Shown here one piece after another: positions 1 to 9,410 of a stretch of DNA of 64,000 nucleotides. The position numbers and the translations under genes are program-made. Positions within the stretch are counted from its first letter, which is position 1; every line of letters starts with the position of its first letter. Origin of the DNA: Methylophilaceae bacterium (GTDB lineage: Bacteria; Pseudomonadota; Gammaproteobacteria; Burkholderiales; Methylophilaceae). The notes under the pieces are model-generated. The model searched no databases, was not told the origin of the DNA, and saw only the letters and a list, made by a program, of their open reading frames with translations. The stretch spans positions 1 through 64,000 of the forward strand of contig JANZZG010000038.1 of NCBI GenBank assembly GCA_026419515.1, given 5' to 3'.

Positions 1-685
1 TGTCACCATCGCCAACGACGGCGAGGAGGTGCTTTATCTGCTCCAGCACGCGCAGTTCGACGCGATCCTGATGGACGTCCACATGCCGAGGGCGGACGGG
101 ATCGAAACCACCCGGCAGATCCGCGCCCACCCCGAATACGCGGATTTGCCCATCATCGCGCTGACGGCGGACGTGCTGGAGGAAGAGCGGCAACGCTGCC
201 TGGAATGCGGCATGAACGACTTCGTCGCCAAGCCGGTCAACCCGGAGACACTGGTTGCCGCCCTCACACGCTGGATCCGCCCCCGGCCTTCCCGTCCCAC
301 CGTGACGGAACCGGCAGCGCCTGCCCCGCAGCCGGCCCACGGCCCGCTGGAGGCGCTGGATGGCTTCGATCTTCGCAATGCCCTTGTTCTGACGGGCGGC
401 GACCGGACACTGCTGGTCGAACTGCTGCTGGGCTTCCGGGAGGACATGAAAAATCTGCCGGCCGACATCCGGGCCAGGGCGGGGAATGGCGACTACGCCG
501 CGGCGCGTGATCTGGCGCACCGCCTCAAGGGGGCCTCGGGCAACCTGGGAGCCGTGGCGCTGCACGCCGCCGCCCAGCAGCTGGAAGCGGAACTCAAGGC
601 CGGCCGCTGCGATCCTGACACCTTCTCCGCCTTCGAAGCCTGCTTCGAGAAAACCATGGCCGGCATCGACACCCTCCGGCAGTAA
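1..685 (+). CDS. REC-Hpt signalling protein, C-terminal part (5' end outside window)
   Basis: The reading frame is open from the first bases of the window, so the start lies upstream. The visible part begins inside a response-regulator receiver domain: the phospho-acceptor Asp of LMDVHMP is at 74-76 and the conserved Lys is in VAKPVN. After a Pro/Ala-rich linker comes an Hpt domain with the phosphorylatable His of LAHRLKGASG at 518-520. REC followed by Hpt is the usual tail of hybrid sensor kinases of multistep phosphorelays, so a kinase core upstream is likely but not visible. It could also be a stand-alone REC-Hpt protein. It converges on the Mut7-C gene with only 6 bases between. Confidence 0.9.
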   Translation, partial: VTIANDGEEVLYLLQHAQFDAILMDVHMPRADGIETTRQIRAHPEYADLPIIALTADVLEEERQRCLECGMNDFVAKPVNPETLVAALTRWIRPRPSRPTVTEPAAPAPQPAHGPLEALDGFDLRNALVLTGGDRTLLVELLLGFREDMKNLPADIRARAGNGDYAAARDLAHRLKGASGNLGAVALHAAAQQLEAELKAGRCDPDTFSAFEACFEKTMAGIDTLRQ

Positions 686-691
686 CCTGCC

Positions 692-1141
692 TCATTCGGC
701 AAACGCCGTCCGCCAGTGCTCCAGTCTTCTGCGCATGCGCCTGACATGGCCGCCATGCCAATAGTATTTGTCGCAGCGCGGGCAGCGGAAGGCCCGTTCG
801 ACATCCGGCGGGAAATCCGCTGGCCGGGCCGCCTCGGCCAGCAGCGTATTGCAGCGGGAACAGCGTGTGAAGGGCGCCAAGAGCCAGTCGATCCCCAGCT
901 TGTGCGTGGTTTCGCGGGCCTGGTTTTCCAGCCCGTCGCTTTCGAGCAGCACCACGACGCGCTTTGCGTGGCGGATTTCCAGCAGGGAGCGGTCGCGCGT
1001 CAGCAACTGCCGCCCTTCCGACAGTGCACGCGCGATCAGCTGGCGATCCGCCGTGCCATCCGGTTCCATGCCGACGTCGTAGCCCGCGGCACGCAGCCAG
1101 CGTGCCAGTCCCTTGAGCATCTCATCGCAGAGCAGTCTCAC
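692..1141 (-). CDS. Mut7-C RNase-domain protein with C-terminal zinc ribbon
   Basis: 149 aa. The N-terminal half (MRLLCDEML, then LLTRDRSLL) has the PIN-like fold signature of the Mut7-C family, with the early Asp and the TRD motif as candidate metal ligands. The C-terminal half carries two CxxC pairs, CSRC and CPRC, followed by KYYWHGGH, the zinc ribbon typical of this family. The family takes its name from the C-terminal part of a nuclease; the substrate of the bacterial stand-alone proteins is not established. It overlaps the upstream NUDIX gene by 4 nt (ATGA) and is the last gene of the long nuo-led minus-strand series. Confidence 0.8.
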   Translation of the reverse strand: MRLLCDEMLKGLARWLRAAGYDVGMEPDGTADRQLIARALSEGRQLLTRDRSLLEIRHAKRVVVLLESDGLENQARETTHKLGIDWLLAPFTRCSRCNTLLAEAARPADFPPDVERAFRCPRCDKYYWHGGHVRRMRRRLEHWRTAFAE

Positions 1142-1686
1142 CAGTGTCCGGCGAGGTGTTTTTCGGCCCAGAACAGGGCGACCATGGTCTTGCCGTCGGT
1201 GATTTCCCCGCGCCGCATGGCCTGCATCGCTTCCTCCAGCGACAGGGTGAACACCTCCAGCGATTCGTCCTGGTCACGGTCGGGGGCACCGGCCACCAGC
1301 CCCTTGGCCAGAAAGACATGGATGATTTCGTCGGAATAGCCGATACAGGGATGCAACGCGCAGAGATAGCGCCACTCGCGGGCGGTATAACCGGTTTCCT
1401 CCAGCAGCTCGCGTTGCCCGGTGAGGAGTATGGCCTCGTGCGGGTCGATCTTGCCGGCCGGCAGTTCGATGAAAACCCTGCGCAGTGGATAGCGGAACTG
1501 GCGTTCGAACACCAGGCGCCCGTCATCCAGTACCGGCACCACCAGTACCGCCCCGGGATGCACGATGTATTCACGGCTCGTGACACTGCCATCGGGCAGC
1601 TGAACCCGATCGCGCCGCACCTGCAGCAACCTGCCCTGGAAGACGGTTTCTGCGGCGATTTCCGTTTCGGTGAGATCGGCGCTCAT
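1138..1686 (-). CDS. NUDIX hydrolase, ADP-ribose pyrophosphatase type
   Basis: 182 aa with the start ATG at 1684-1686. The frame extends further upstream, but that extension overlaps the DUF2818 gene and looks non-coding. The Nudix box is visible: GKIDPHE, seven residues, then RELLEETGY, which fits GX5EX7REUXEEXGU. The preceding VFIELPAG and the tail WAEKHL are typical of the NudF/ADP-ribose diphosphatase group, which cleaves ADP-ribose to AMP and ribose 5-phosphate. It shares an ATGA overlap with DUF2818 upstream and with the Mut7-C gene downstream, so the three are probably translationally coupled. The substrate is inferred from family resemblance only. Confidence 0.85.
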   Translation of the reverse strand: MSADLTETEIAAETVFQGRLLQVRRDRVQLPDGSVTSREYIVHPGAVLVVPVLDDGRLVFERQFRYPLRRVFIELPAGKIDPHEAILLTGQRELLEETGYTAREWRYLCALHPCIGYSDEIIHVFLAKGLVAGAPDRDQDESLEVFTLSLEEAMQAMRRGEITDGKTMVALFWAEKHLAGHW

Positions 1687-1976
1687 TTGCGCCACAGGTA
1701 GCGGTAGACGAACCCTGGCAGAGCCAACATGAGAAACAGACAGGCGGTGATGACGTAAAACTCCCAGTGCTGGCGGGCGACCTGTCCCATCGTTTCGGCC
1801 TCCACCCCCCGGGCCACGACGCCGATGACGCAATACAGAACAGCCAATTCCAGCAAACACCAGCCGAGGTGCTTGCCGGCCTTGAGTGGAACGACGAACA
1901 GCAGCCGCTCGCTGAACCAGGGCAGATTGGCCGCCACCAAGGCCAGCAGGAGCAGCAGCACGATTACAGTATGCAC
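1683..1976 (-). CDS. DUF2818 small membrane protein
   Basis: 97 aa, with three hydrophobic segments (about residues 4-18, 38-56 and 72-92) and the motif NLPWFSERLLF near the N-terminus. This matches the DUF2818 family, which in betaproteobacteria sits directly behind nuoN. The function is unknown. The position overlapping the nuoN stop, and its membrane nature, suggest a complex I accessory or assembly role, but that is inference from context. Confidence 0.8.
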   Translation of the reverse strand: MHTVIVLLLLLALVAANLPWFSERLLFVVPLKAGKHLGWCLLELAVLYCVIGVVARGVEAETMGQVARQHWEFYVITACLFLMLALPGFVYRYLWRK

Positions 1977-3424
1977 TATTGGATACTATGCAAAATTGCG
2001 TACGCGCACAGTTCCATCAGCCGTTGCGGCATCAGTCCCAGCAACAGCACGGCAAGACCATTGACGGTCAGTACCATGGTCATGTCAGGCTGTGCCCGGA
2101 CCGGGGCATCGTGCTGTGGCTCGTCGAAATACATCAGCTTGACCACGCGCAGGTAGTAGAAGGCCCCGACGACCGCCATCAGCACCGCGAATACCACCAA
2201 CTTGACCAGCCCGACCTGCAAGGCCGCCTGAAGCACAGCGAACTTCGCGTAAAAACCGATGGTGGGTGGCACCCCCGCCATGGAAAACATCAGCAACAGC
2301 ATCAGGAACGCATACCAAGGGTGGCGCGCAGCCAGCCCCTTGAAGTCATCCAGATTTTCCGCCTCGAAGCCGCGCCGCGACAGCAACAGGATCATGCCAA
2401 AGCCGCCCAGGGTCATCAGCACGTAGACCGAAACGTAGAACATGGAGGCAATGAAACCGTTGAGCGTACCGCTCATGATGCCAAACAGCAGGAAACCAAT
2501 GTGCGAGATGGTGGAATAAGCCAGCATTCGCTTCAGATTGGTCTGGGCGATGGCGATGATATTGCCGAGTGCAATCGACAATACCGCCATCAGGATGAGC
2601 ATCCCCTGCCAGTCGTGGACCACGCCCTGCAAGGCCTGCACCAGAAGCCGCATCACCAGTGCGAAGGCGGCGAACTTGGGGGCGGACCCTACCAGCAGCG
2701 TCATCGCGGTCGGTGCGCCGTGGTAGACGTCGGGCACCCACATCTGAAACGGCACGGCTCCCAGCTTGAACGCCAGCCCCGCCACCACGAACACCAGTCC
2801 GAGAATGAGTACGGCACGGTCTGGCGCTCCCTTCACCAGCGCGCTACCGATCTGGTTGATGTCCAGGTTGCCGGTGATGCCATACAACATGGACATGCCA
2901 TACAACAGCATGCCGGAAGCCAGCGCACCCAGCACGAAGTATTTCATCGCCGCCTCGGTGGCGCGCGGATTGTCCCGATCCAGCGCCACCAGCGAATACA
3001 GGCACAGCGACAGCAGCTCCAATCCCATGTAGAGCGTCAGCAGGTTGCGTCCGGAGATCATCACCATCATGCCCAGCAGGGCGAACAGCGTCAGTACGAA
3101 AAATTCGCCGCGGAACATGCCGCGCTCGGCGAGGTAGCTGCGCGAATAGACCAGCACCACCGAGGTGGCGAGATAGCTCATCAGTTTCAGCACGTCGGCC
3201 AGCGGGTCGTCCACGAACATGCCGCTGAATGCATAGCCCACCCCCGGCGTATGGGTGGCCACCGTGATCATGGCTGCGCCCAGCAGGGTGAACTGGCTCA
3301 GCGCATAGGTGAGGAAACGGGTGCGCTCGGTCAGGAACAAATCGATCAACAGGATGGCCATCGCCATGCCGAGCACGAAAATCTCGGGCAATGCGGTATA
3401 GATGTCGTTTACGATAGGGTGCAT
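1976..3424 (-). CDS. nuoN: NADH-quinone oxidoreductase subunit N
   Basis: 482 aa antiporter-like membrane subunit of complex I. It is almost entirely hydrophobic helices, with the conserved family stretches FFVLTLFALLGMMVMISG, LGLELLSLCLYSLV and LKRMLAYSTISHIGFLL, which carry the buried lysines and glutamate of the proton pathway. Length is normal for the family. It is the last nuo gene, one base from nuoM and overlapping the DUF2818 gene by one base at the stop. Confidence 0.97.
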   Translation of the reverse strand: MHPIVNDIYTALPEIFVLGMAMAILLIDLFLTERTRFLTYALSQFTLLGAAMITVATHTPGVGYAFSGMFVDDPLADVLKLMSYLATSVVLVYSRSYLAERGMFRGEFFVLTLFALLGMMVMISGRNLLTLYMGLELLSLCLYSLVALDRDNPRATEAAMKYFVLGALASGMLLYGMSMLYGITGNLDINQIGSALVKGAPDRAVLILGLVFVVAGLAFKLGAVPFQMWVPDVYHGAPTAMTLLVGSAPKFAAFALVMRLLVQALQGVVHDWQGMLILMAVLSIALGNIIAIAQTNLKRMLAYSTISHIGFLLFGIMSGTLNGFIASMFYVSVYVLMTLGGFGMILLLSRRGFEAENLDDFKGLAARHPWYAFLMLLLMFSMAGVPPTIGFYAKFAVLQAALQVGLVKLVVFAVLMAVVGAFYYLRVVKLMYFDEPQHDAPVRAQPDMTMVLTVNGLAVLLLGLMPQRLMELCAYAILHSIQ

Positions 3425-3425
3425 G

Positions 3426-4913
3426 TCAAATTCCCGCCGGAAGCTTGCTCTGTGCCAGGTGGGTGAGCAGCTGGTCCACCGTGGCGTGCGTCATGTCGGT
3501 GAGCGGCTGCGGCCATACACCCAGCGCCAAGGTGGCGACGGCCAGCAACCCCAGCACCAGCAGTTCACGTCCGTTGAGGTCCTGCAGTGCGGCGACATGG
3601 CGATTGCCAACCTCGCCGAAATACACGCGCTTGACCATCCATAGCGTGTAAGCGGCACCAAAGATCAGGGTGGTCGCGGCAACGAAGGCGATCCAGAAAT
3701 TGGCCTGAAGTGCGCCCAGGATCACCAGGAACTCGCCCACGAAACCAGAAGTGCCGGGCAGGCCCGCGTTAGCCATGGCGAACAGCACAGCCAGTGCGGT
3801 AAAGGTCGGCATGGTGTTGACCACGCCGCCGTAATCGGCGATCTGGCGTGAATGCAGCCGATCGTACAGCACGCCCACGCACAGAAACAGGGCGCCGGAA
3901 ACGAAGCCATGGGAGATCATCTGCACGATGCCGCCTTCCATGCCGAGCGGGTTGAAAATGAAGAATCCCAGCGTGACGAAGCCCATGTGCGAGATAGACG
4001 AATAGGCGATGAGTTTCTTCATGTCCTTTTGCACCAGCGCGACCAGCGCGATGTAGACGATGGCGATCAGCGACAGGGTGATCATGAAATCGGCCAGATA
4101 ACGCGCCGCATCCGGCGCAATGGGCATGGCAAAACGCAGAAAACCGTAGGCTCCCAGCTTCAGCATGATGGCAGCCAGCACCACCGAGCCGCCGGTCGGC
4201 GCCTCGACGTGGGCATCCGGCAGCCAGGTATGCACCGGCCACATCGGGATCTTGACCGCAAACGCCATGAAGAAGGCGAAGAAAATCAGGATCTGCACAT
4301 GCAACGGCATGCGCAAGGCGTAGTAGTCGACGATCTCGAAGCTGTTGGTGTTGTGATACAGATAGATGAACGCCACCAGCATGAGCAGGGAGCCCAGCAA
4401 CGTATAGAGGAAGAACTTGAGGGTGGCATAGATGCGATTGGGCCCGCCCCAGATGCCGATGACCAGGAACATCGGGATCAGCATGGCCTCCCAGAACACA
4501 TAGAACAAGATGCCGTCGAGCGCGGAGAACACGCCGATCATGAGGCCAGACATGATGAGGAAGGCCGCCATGTACTGCGCCACGCGTTTCTGGATCACTT
4601 CCCAGCCGGCCAGCACGACGATCAGGGTGGTAAAACTGGTGAGCAAAATGAGCGGCACCGCGATGCCGTCCACCCCCAGGTGGTAGTGGATGTTGAAAGC
4701 CGGGATCCAGGAATGGCCTTCCTGGAACTGGAAGCCGCCATTGGTGCGGTCGAAACGCGTCCACAACGGCAACGTCACCAGAAACCCCGCCACGCTCCCG
4801 GCCAAGGCCAGCCAGCGGGCCAGAGTAGCGTTGCGGTCGCTGCCGGTGGCAAGCACCAGGAGGCCCGCGATGATGGGCACCCAGATGGAGGCGCTGAGGA
4901 TGGGATATTCCAT
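3426..4913 (-). CDS. nuoM: NADH-quinone oxidoreductase subunit M
   Basis: 495 aa Mrp-antiporter-like subunit forming part of the proton-pumping arm of complex I. Recognisable stretches are FYVFWEAMLIPMFLVIGIWG, with the conserved glutamate, PMWPVHTWLPDAHVEAPTGG and KKLIAYSSISHMGFVTLG. About 14 hydrophobic helices can be traced. Length and ends match the family. It lies between nuoL and nuoN with only a few bases on either side. Confidence 0.97.
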   Translation of the reverse strand: MEYPILSASIWVPIIAGLLVLATGSDRNATLARWLALAGSVAGFLVTLPLWTRFDRTNGGFQFQEGHSWIPAFNIHYHLGVDGIAVPLILLTSFTTLIVVLAGWEVIQKRVAQYMAAFLIMSGLMIGVFSALDGILFYVFWEAMLIPMFLVIGIWGGPNRIYATLKFFLYTLLGSLLMLVAFIYLYHNTNSFEIVDYYALRMPLHVQILIFFAFFMAFAVKIPMWPVHTWLPDAHVEAPTGGSVVLAAIMLKLGAYGFLRFAMPIAPDAARYLADFMITLSLIAIVYIALVALVQKDMKKLIAYSSISHMGFVTLGFFIFNPLGMEGGIVQMISHGFVSGALFLCVGVLYDRLHSRQIADYGGVVNTMPTFTALAVLFAMANAGLPGTSGFVGEFLVILGALQANFWIAFVAATTLIFGAAYTLWMVKRVYFGEVGNRHVAALQDLNGRELLVLGLLAVATLALGVWPQPLTDMTHATVDQLLTHLAQSKLPAGI

Positions 4914-4919
4914 TGAACC

Positions 4920-6941
4920 TTATACTTTCATGAACCAGGTCAACAAGACGAACACACCGATGATCATGGCAAACGCATAGTGGTAGATCCGGCCGGACTG
5001 CAGATGGCGGATGACCGCCGCGAAGCAGCCGATCAGGCGGGCGGTACCATTCACCAGGGTGCCGTCGATGATCTGCACGTCTCCATGGCGCCACAGCCTG
5101 TCGCCCACCCAGCGCACGCCAGCGGCGAAGAATCTTTCGTTGAAAGTATCGAAGCCATACTTGTTTTCCAGGATGGCATAAATCACGGCGAAGCGCTGCT
5201 TGAGCGTTTCAGGGATGTTCGGGCGTTTGAGGTAGAAGAACCAGGCCAGGCCGACACCACAGGCCGCCAGCCAGAACGGCAGGCTGGCAACCGCATGCAG
5301 GGCCATGCCGGCCGGGCTGTGGAACACCGTATGAAAGTGGTGCGCCAGTTCGTGCATGGCCGGATGCGCCTCGGCATTCACCACGATCGCTCCTTTGAAG
5401 AAATCGCCGAACAGCATGGGCTGGATGGTCAGATAGCCGATCACCACGGACGGAATCGCCAGCATTACCAGCGGGAAAGTGACCACCCAGGGCGATTCGT
5501 GCGGCTCATCGTGTGGGCCGAGGCCGTGATGATGCGCGTCTTGCGCCGCCTGACCATGTTCATGCCTGGCTTCCCTCCAGCGCGCCTTGCCATGGAACAC
5601 CAGGAAATACATGCGGAAAGAATAGAACGCGGTGACGAACACGCCAGCCAGTACCGCCAAATGGGCGAAACCGCTGCCCGGAATGTTCGACAGTGCGACG
5701 GCTTCGATGATGGAATCCTTGGAATAGAAACCAGACAGGAAGGGCGTGCCAATCAGGGCGAGCGACCCGATCAGCGCCGTGATCCAGGTGACCGGCATGT
5801 ATTTCTTCAGCTCCCCCATGTTGCGAATGTCCTGGTCGTGATGCATGCCGATGATGACCGAGCCGGCGGCAAGGAACAGCAGCGCCTTGAAGAAGGCGTG
5901 GGTCATCAGGTGGAAGATCGCCACCGAGTAGGCGGAGGCGCCCAGCGCCACCGTCATGTAGCCCAGCTGCGACAGCGTGGAATAGGCCACCACGCGCTTG
6001 ATGTCGTTCTGGACGATGCCGAGGAAACCCATGAACAGCGCAGTGACCGCGCCAATCACCATCACCACCGACAGCGCGGTGGTGGACAGCTCATAAAGCG
6101 GCGACATGCGCGCCACCATGAAGATGCCGGCCGTCACCATGGTGGCGGCGTGGATCAGCGCGGAAATCGGCGTCGGGCCTTCCATCGAGTCCGGCAGCCA
6201 GACATGCAGGGGCACCTGCGCCGACTTGCCCATGGCGCCGACGAACAGCAGCAGGCAGATCACCGTCATCAGCTGCCAGGGATGGCCAGGAATCAGCTCC
6301 ACGGTAGCATCGGCGAATTGTGGCGCGATGGAGAACACGGCCTGATAATCCAGACTGCCCATGGTGTAGAGCACCATGCCGATGCCCAACAAAAATCCGA
6401 AATCACCCACGCGATTGACCAGGAATGCCTTGAGATTGGCATAAATCGCCGTCGGTCGCTTGAACCAGAAGCCGATCAGAAGATAGGACACCAAACCGAC
6501 CGCCTCCCAGCCGAAGAACAGCTGCATGAAATTGTTGCTCATCACCAGCATCAGCATGGAGAAGGTGAACAGCGAAATGTAGCTGAAGAAGCGGCTGTAA
6601 CCGGGGTCGTCGTGCATATAGCCGATGGTGTAGATGTGCACCATGAGCGACACGAAAGTCACCACCACCATCATCAAGGCGGACAGCGCATCGATCAGGA
6701 AACCGATCTCGAATACCGTACCGCCACTGGTCATCCAGGTATAGACAGCGCCATTGAACGTGTGCCCAGCCAGTACATCCTTCAGGACGAAACATGACAG
6801 CAAAAAGGAGACGGCGACTCCGGCAATGGTCATCCAATGCGCGGCGGCACGCGGCAGCTTGCGTCCGAACAGGCCGATCACCACGGCGGCCACCAGTGGC
6901 AGCAGGGGAATCAGGACGTAGATTGTCAGCATATCCGTCAT
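4920..6941 (-). CDS. nuoL: NADH-quinone oxidoreductase subunit L
   Basis: 673 aa, the largest membrane subunit of complex I. It shows the antiporter core (FFGWEAVGLVSYLLIGFWF, VPLHVWLPDSMEGPTPISAL, KRVVAYSTLSQLGYM) plus the long C-terminal extension expected for NuoL, which forms the lateral helix along the membrane arm. A His-rich loop (HEHGQAAQDAHHHG) lies about two-thirds along, in a region that varies between homologues. Seven bases separate it from nuoK. Confidence 0.97.
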   Translation of the reverse strand: MTDMLTIYVLIPLLPLVAAVVIGLFGRKLPRAAAHWMTIAGVAVSFLLSCFVLKDVLAGHTFNGAVYTWMTSGGTVFEIGFLIDALSALMMVVVTFVSLMVHIYTIGYMHDDPGYSRFFSYISLFTFSMLMLVMSNNFMQLFFGWEAVGLVSYLLIGFWFKRPTAIYANLKAFLVNRVGDFGFLLGIGMVLYTMGSLDYQAVFSIAPQFADATVELIPGHPWQLMTVICLLLFVGAMGKSAQVPLHVWLPDSMEGPTPISALIHAATMVTAGIFMVARMSPLYELSTTALSVVMVIGAVTALFMGFLGIVQNDIKRVVAYSTLSQLGYMTVALGASAYSVAIFHLMTHAFFKALLFLAAGSVIIGMHHDQDIRNMGELKKYMPVTWITALIGSLALIGTPFLSGFYSKDSIIEAVALSNIPGSGFAHLAVLAGVFVTAFYSFRMYFLVFHGKARWREARHEHGQAAQDAHHHGLGPHDEPHESPWVVTFPLVMLAIPSVVIGYLTIQPMLFGDFFKGAIVVNAEAHPAMHELAHHFHTVFHSPAGMALHAVASLPFWLAACGVGLAWFFYLKRPNIPETLKQRFAVIYAILENKYGFDTFNERFFAAGVRWVGDRLWRHGDVQIIDGTLVNGTARLIGCFAAVIRHLQSGRIYHYAFAMIIGVFVLLTWFMKV

Positions 6942-6948
6942 GCGCGCC

Positions 6949-7257
6949 TCAACCTTTCAGCTGATCCAGATCATCCACGTTGATGGTTTTCAGATTGCGA
7001 AACAGCACCACCAGGATCGCCAATCCGATGGCGGATTCCGCGGCGGCCACGGTGAGGATGAAAAACACGAAAATCTGGCCGGCAATATCGTTGAGATAAT
7101 GCGAGAACGCGACGAAATTCATGTTCACCGCTAGCAGCATCAGCTCGATCGCCATCAACAAGATGATGACGTTCTTGCGGTTGAGGAATATGCCCACCAC
7201 GCTGATGGCGAACAACAGTGCGCCCAGAATCAGGTAATGCGACAGTCCGACGCTCAT
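6949..7257 (-). CDS. nuoK: NADH-quinone oxidoreductase subunit K
   Basis: 102 aa with three transmembrane helices. The conserved membrane glutamates are present in [13 protein letters not shown] and in the third helix, [13 protein letters not shown]. Size is normal for NuoK (about 100 aa). The start overlaps the nuoJ stop by 4 nt (ATGA), which implies coupled translation. Confidence 0.97.
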   Translation of the reverse strand: MSVGLSHYLILGALLFAISVVGIFLNRKNVIILLMAIELMLLAVNMNFVAFSHYLNDIAGQIFVFFILTVAAAESAIGLAILVVLFRNLKTINVDDLDQLKG

Positions 7258-7892
7258 GTACGGTCTCCTTCCGCCGTAGGCGGAGTCGGCTTCTCGGCGG
7301 GCATGTGGACGATCTTCAGGCGGTCGCTGCGCTTGACCTTCACCTGCTGCGCCGGATCGATGTACTTGGTGTCCTTGCGGCGCCGCAAGGTGAGTGCAAT
7401 GGCCGCGACGATGGCGACCAGCAGAATCACGGCGGCCAGCTCGAACGGATAGACGTAGTCGGTATACAGCTGACGCCCCAGTTCCGCCGTGTTGCTGTAG
7501 TCGGCGGGATGCGGCTTGGGAGTCGCCACGCGTTCCGGTCCGAAGTGTCGGCTGCCCAGCACCAGCGCCATCTCCAATGCCATCAGCACAGCCACCGGCA
7601 GCGCGACCGGCAAGGCCTCCCAGAAGCCTTCGCGCAGCTTGTCAAGGTTGATGTCTAGCATCATCACCACGAACAAAAACAGCACCATCACCGCCCCCAC
7701 ATACACCAGCACCAGCGCGATGGCGAGAAACTCCGCCTCCAGCAGCAGCCAGATGCCGGCCGCAGTGAAAAAGGCCAGCACCAGATAAAGCGCTGCGTGC
7801 ACCGGATTGCGCGCGGTGATGACGCGCAGTCCGGCCCCCAGCAGAATGGCAGCGAATGCGTAGAACACGTAATCCTGAAAATTGGCCATCAT
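7254..7892 (-). CDS. nuoJ: NADH-quinone oxidoreductase subunit J
   Basis: 212 aa, five hydrophobic helices followed by a basic and then Pro/Thr-rich cytoplasmic tail. [14 protein letters not shown] and [21 protein letters not shown] are the family-defining helices (TM1 loop and the TM3 pi-bulge region). Two consecutive ATG codons (7892 and 7889) can serve as the start. The first overlaps the nuoI stop as ATGA and is used here. Confidence 0.96.
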   Translation of the reverse strand: MMANFQDYVFYAFAAILLGAGLRVITARNPVHAALYLVLAFFTAAGIWLLLEAEFLAIALVLVYVGAVMVLFLFVVMMLDINLDKLREGFWEALPVALPVAVLMALEMALVLGSRHFGPERVATPKPHPADYSNTAELGRQLYTDYVYPFELAAVILLVAIVAAIALTLRRRKDTKYIDPAQQVKVKRSDRLKIVHMPAEKPTPPTAEGDRT

Positions 7893-8380
7893 CGATATTT
7901 CGCATCCTCGGCACGGTCAGCGGCGATCTGGGCTTCGTATTGGTCGCCGATGGCCAGTAGCATGGATTTGGTATATATCAAATCCCCCCGTTTCTCTCCA
8001 TGATATTCCAGCACACGCGTCTCTACGATGGAATCGACCGGACAGGATTCTTCGCAAAACCCGCAGAAAATGCACTTGGTCAAGTCGATGTCATAACGCG
8101 TGGTGCGGCGCGTGCCATCTTCGCGCTGTTCCGACTCGATGGTGATCGCCATCGCCGGACACACCGCCTCGCACAGCTTGCAGGCGATGCAGCGCTCCTC
8201 CCCGTTGGGGTAGCGGCGCAAGGCATGCAGCCCGCGGAAGCGGACGGACTGGGGCGTTTTTTCCTCCGGATACTGCACCGTGATCTTACGCGCGAAGAAG
8301 TAGCGGCCGGTGAGCGCCATCCCCTTGAGCAACTCCAGCAACATCAGGCTGGAGAAGAGATCTTTGATGCGGTTGATCAT
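7889..8380 (-). CDS. nuoI: NADH-quinone oxidoreductase subunit I (two 4Fe-4S ferredoxin domain)
   Basis: 163 aa. Two ferredoxin motifs, [12 protein letters not shown] and [12 protein letters not shown], bind clusters N6a and N6b, which pass electrons toward NuoB. The frame continues upstream to 8410, but that would overlap nuoH. The ATG at 8378-8380 gives the normal N-terminus (MINRIKDLF) and has an AAGG-type ribosome site a few bases upstream, so it is preferred. Confidence 0.97.
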   Translation of the reverse strand: MINRIKDLFSSLMLLELLKGMALTGRYFFARKITVQYPEEKTPQSVRFRGLHALRRYPNGEERCIACKLCEAVCPAMAITIESEQREDGTRRTTRYDIDLTKCIFCGFCEESCPVDSIVETRVLEYHGEKRGDLIYTKSMLLAIGDQYEAQIAADRAEDAKYR

Positions 8381-8393
8381 GATGCGCCTTTCC

Positions 8394-9410
8394 TCAATGG
8401 AACAAGACACCCAGCGGGGTCTGCATCAACGCACCGATCACGATGATCCACACCAGCGTGATCGGAATGAACACCTTCCAGCCCAGACGCATGATCTGGT
8501 CGTACCGGTACCTCGGGAACGTGGCGCGGAACCACAGGAACAGGAACAGCACGCCCGCCATCTTGGCGAACATCCACCCTGTCCCGTCCGGCAGGAACGG
8601 CAGCGGCGACAGCCAGCCGCCCAGGAACATGAGGGAAGTCAGCGCCGAGACCAGGATCATGTTGGCGTATTCGGCCAGGAAGAACACCGCGAACGCCATG
8701 CCGGAATATTCCACATGAAAGCCAGCGACGATCTCCGATTCCCCTTCCGCCACGTCGAATGGCGCACGATTGGTTTCTGCCACACCGGAAATCAGGTACA
8801 CCAGGAACAGCGGGAACAGGGGGATGAAATACCAATGCCAGAAGCCGCCCGCCTGCGCTTCGACGATCTTCACCAGGTTGAGGCTGTTGGCGGCCATCAG
8901 CACGCCGACCAGGGCGAAGCCCATGGCGATTTCATAAGAGACGATCTGGGCGGCCGAACGCAGTGAGCCAAGGAAAGCATACTTGGAGTTGGACGCCCAA
9001 CCGGCGACGATCACGCCATACACCCCCATGGAAGTCACTGCCATGATGTAGAGCAGGCTGGCGTCGATATTGGCCAGCACCAGCTTGGCAGAAAACGGTA
9101 CCACGGCCCACGCGGCGAGTGCCGGCGCAAGAGCGAGCACGGGAGCGAACAAAAACAGTTTTTTGCTGGCCGCTGTAGGCAGAACGATTTCCTTGAACAG
9201 CAGCTTGAGCCCATCGGCGACCGGCTGCAATACCCCATGATAGCCCACCCGGTTGGGACCGATGCGGGCTTGTATGTAGCCGATGACCTTGCGCTCGGCC
9301 AGCGTCAAGTAAGCCACCACCACCATCAGCGGCGCGACGATGGCAACGATCTTGGCCAAGTTCCACACCAAGGGCCAGGAGGCACCGAACATGGCTTGCA
9401 GTTCCGCCAT
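8394..9410 (-). CDS. nuoH: NADH-quinone oxidoreductase subunit H
   Basis: 338 aa membrane subunit that contacts the quinone chamber. Conserved stretches are [48 protein letters not shown] (the acidic loop linking quinone chemistry to proton movement) and [16 protein letters not shown]. Eight or so hydrophobic helices are visible and the length is typical. It overlaps the nuoG stop by one base. Confidence 0.97.
   Translation of the reverse strand: MAELQAMFGASWPLVWNLAKIVAIVAPLMVVVAYLTLAERKVIGYIQARIGPNRVGYHGVLQPVADGLKLLFKEIVLPTAASKKLFLFAPVLALAPALAAWAVVPFSAKLVLANIDASLLYIMAVTSMGVYGVIVAGWASNSKYAFLGSLRSAAQIVSYEIAMGFALVGVLMAANSLNLVKIVEAQAGGFWHWYFIPLFPLFLVYLISGVAETNRAPFDVAEGESEIVAGFHVEYSGMAFAVFFLAEYANMILVSALTSLMFLGGWLSPLPFLPDGTGWMFAKMAGVLFLFLWFRATFPRYRYDQIMRLGWKVFIPITLVWIIVIGALMQTPLGVLFH

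Noticed and set aside
1979-3466. Long open frame of 495 codons antisense to nuoN
   Set aside because: It mirrors nuoN with His/Gln-rich composition produced by reading a high-GC gene backwards. No family similarity.
4980-6797. Open frame of 605 codons antisense to nuoL
   Set aside because: Same artefact: low-complexity His/Arg/Gln composition opposite a clear complex I gene.
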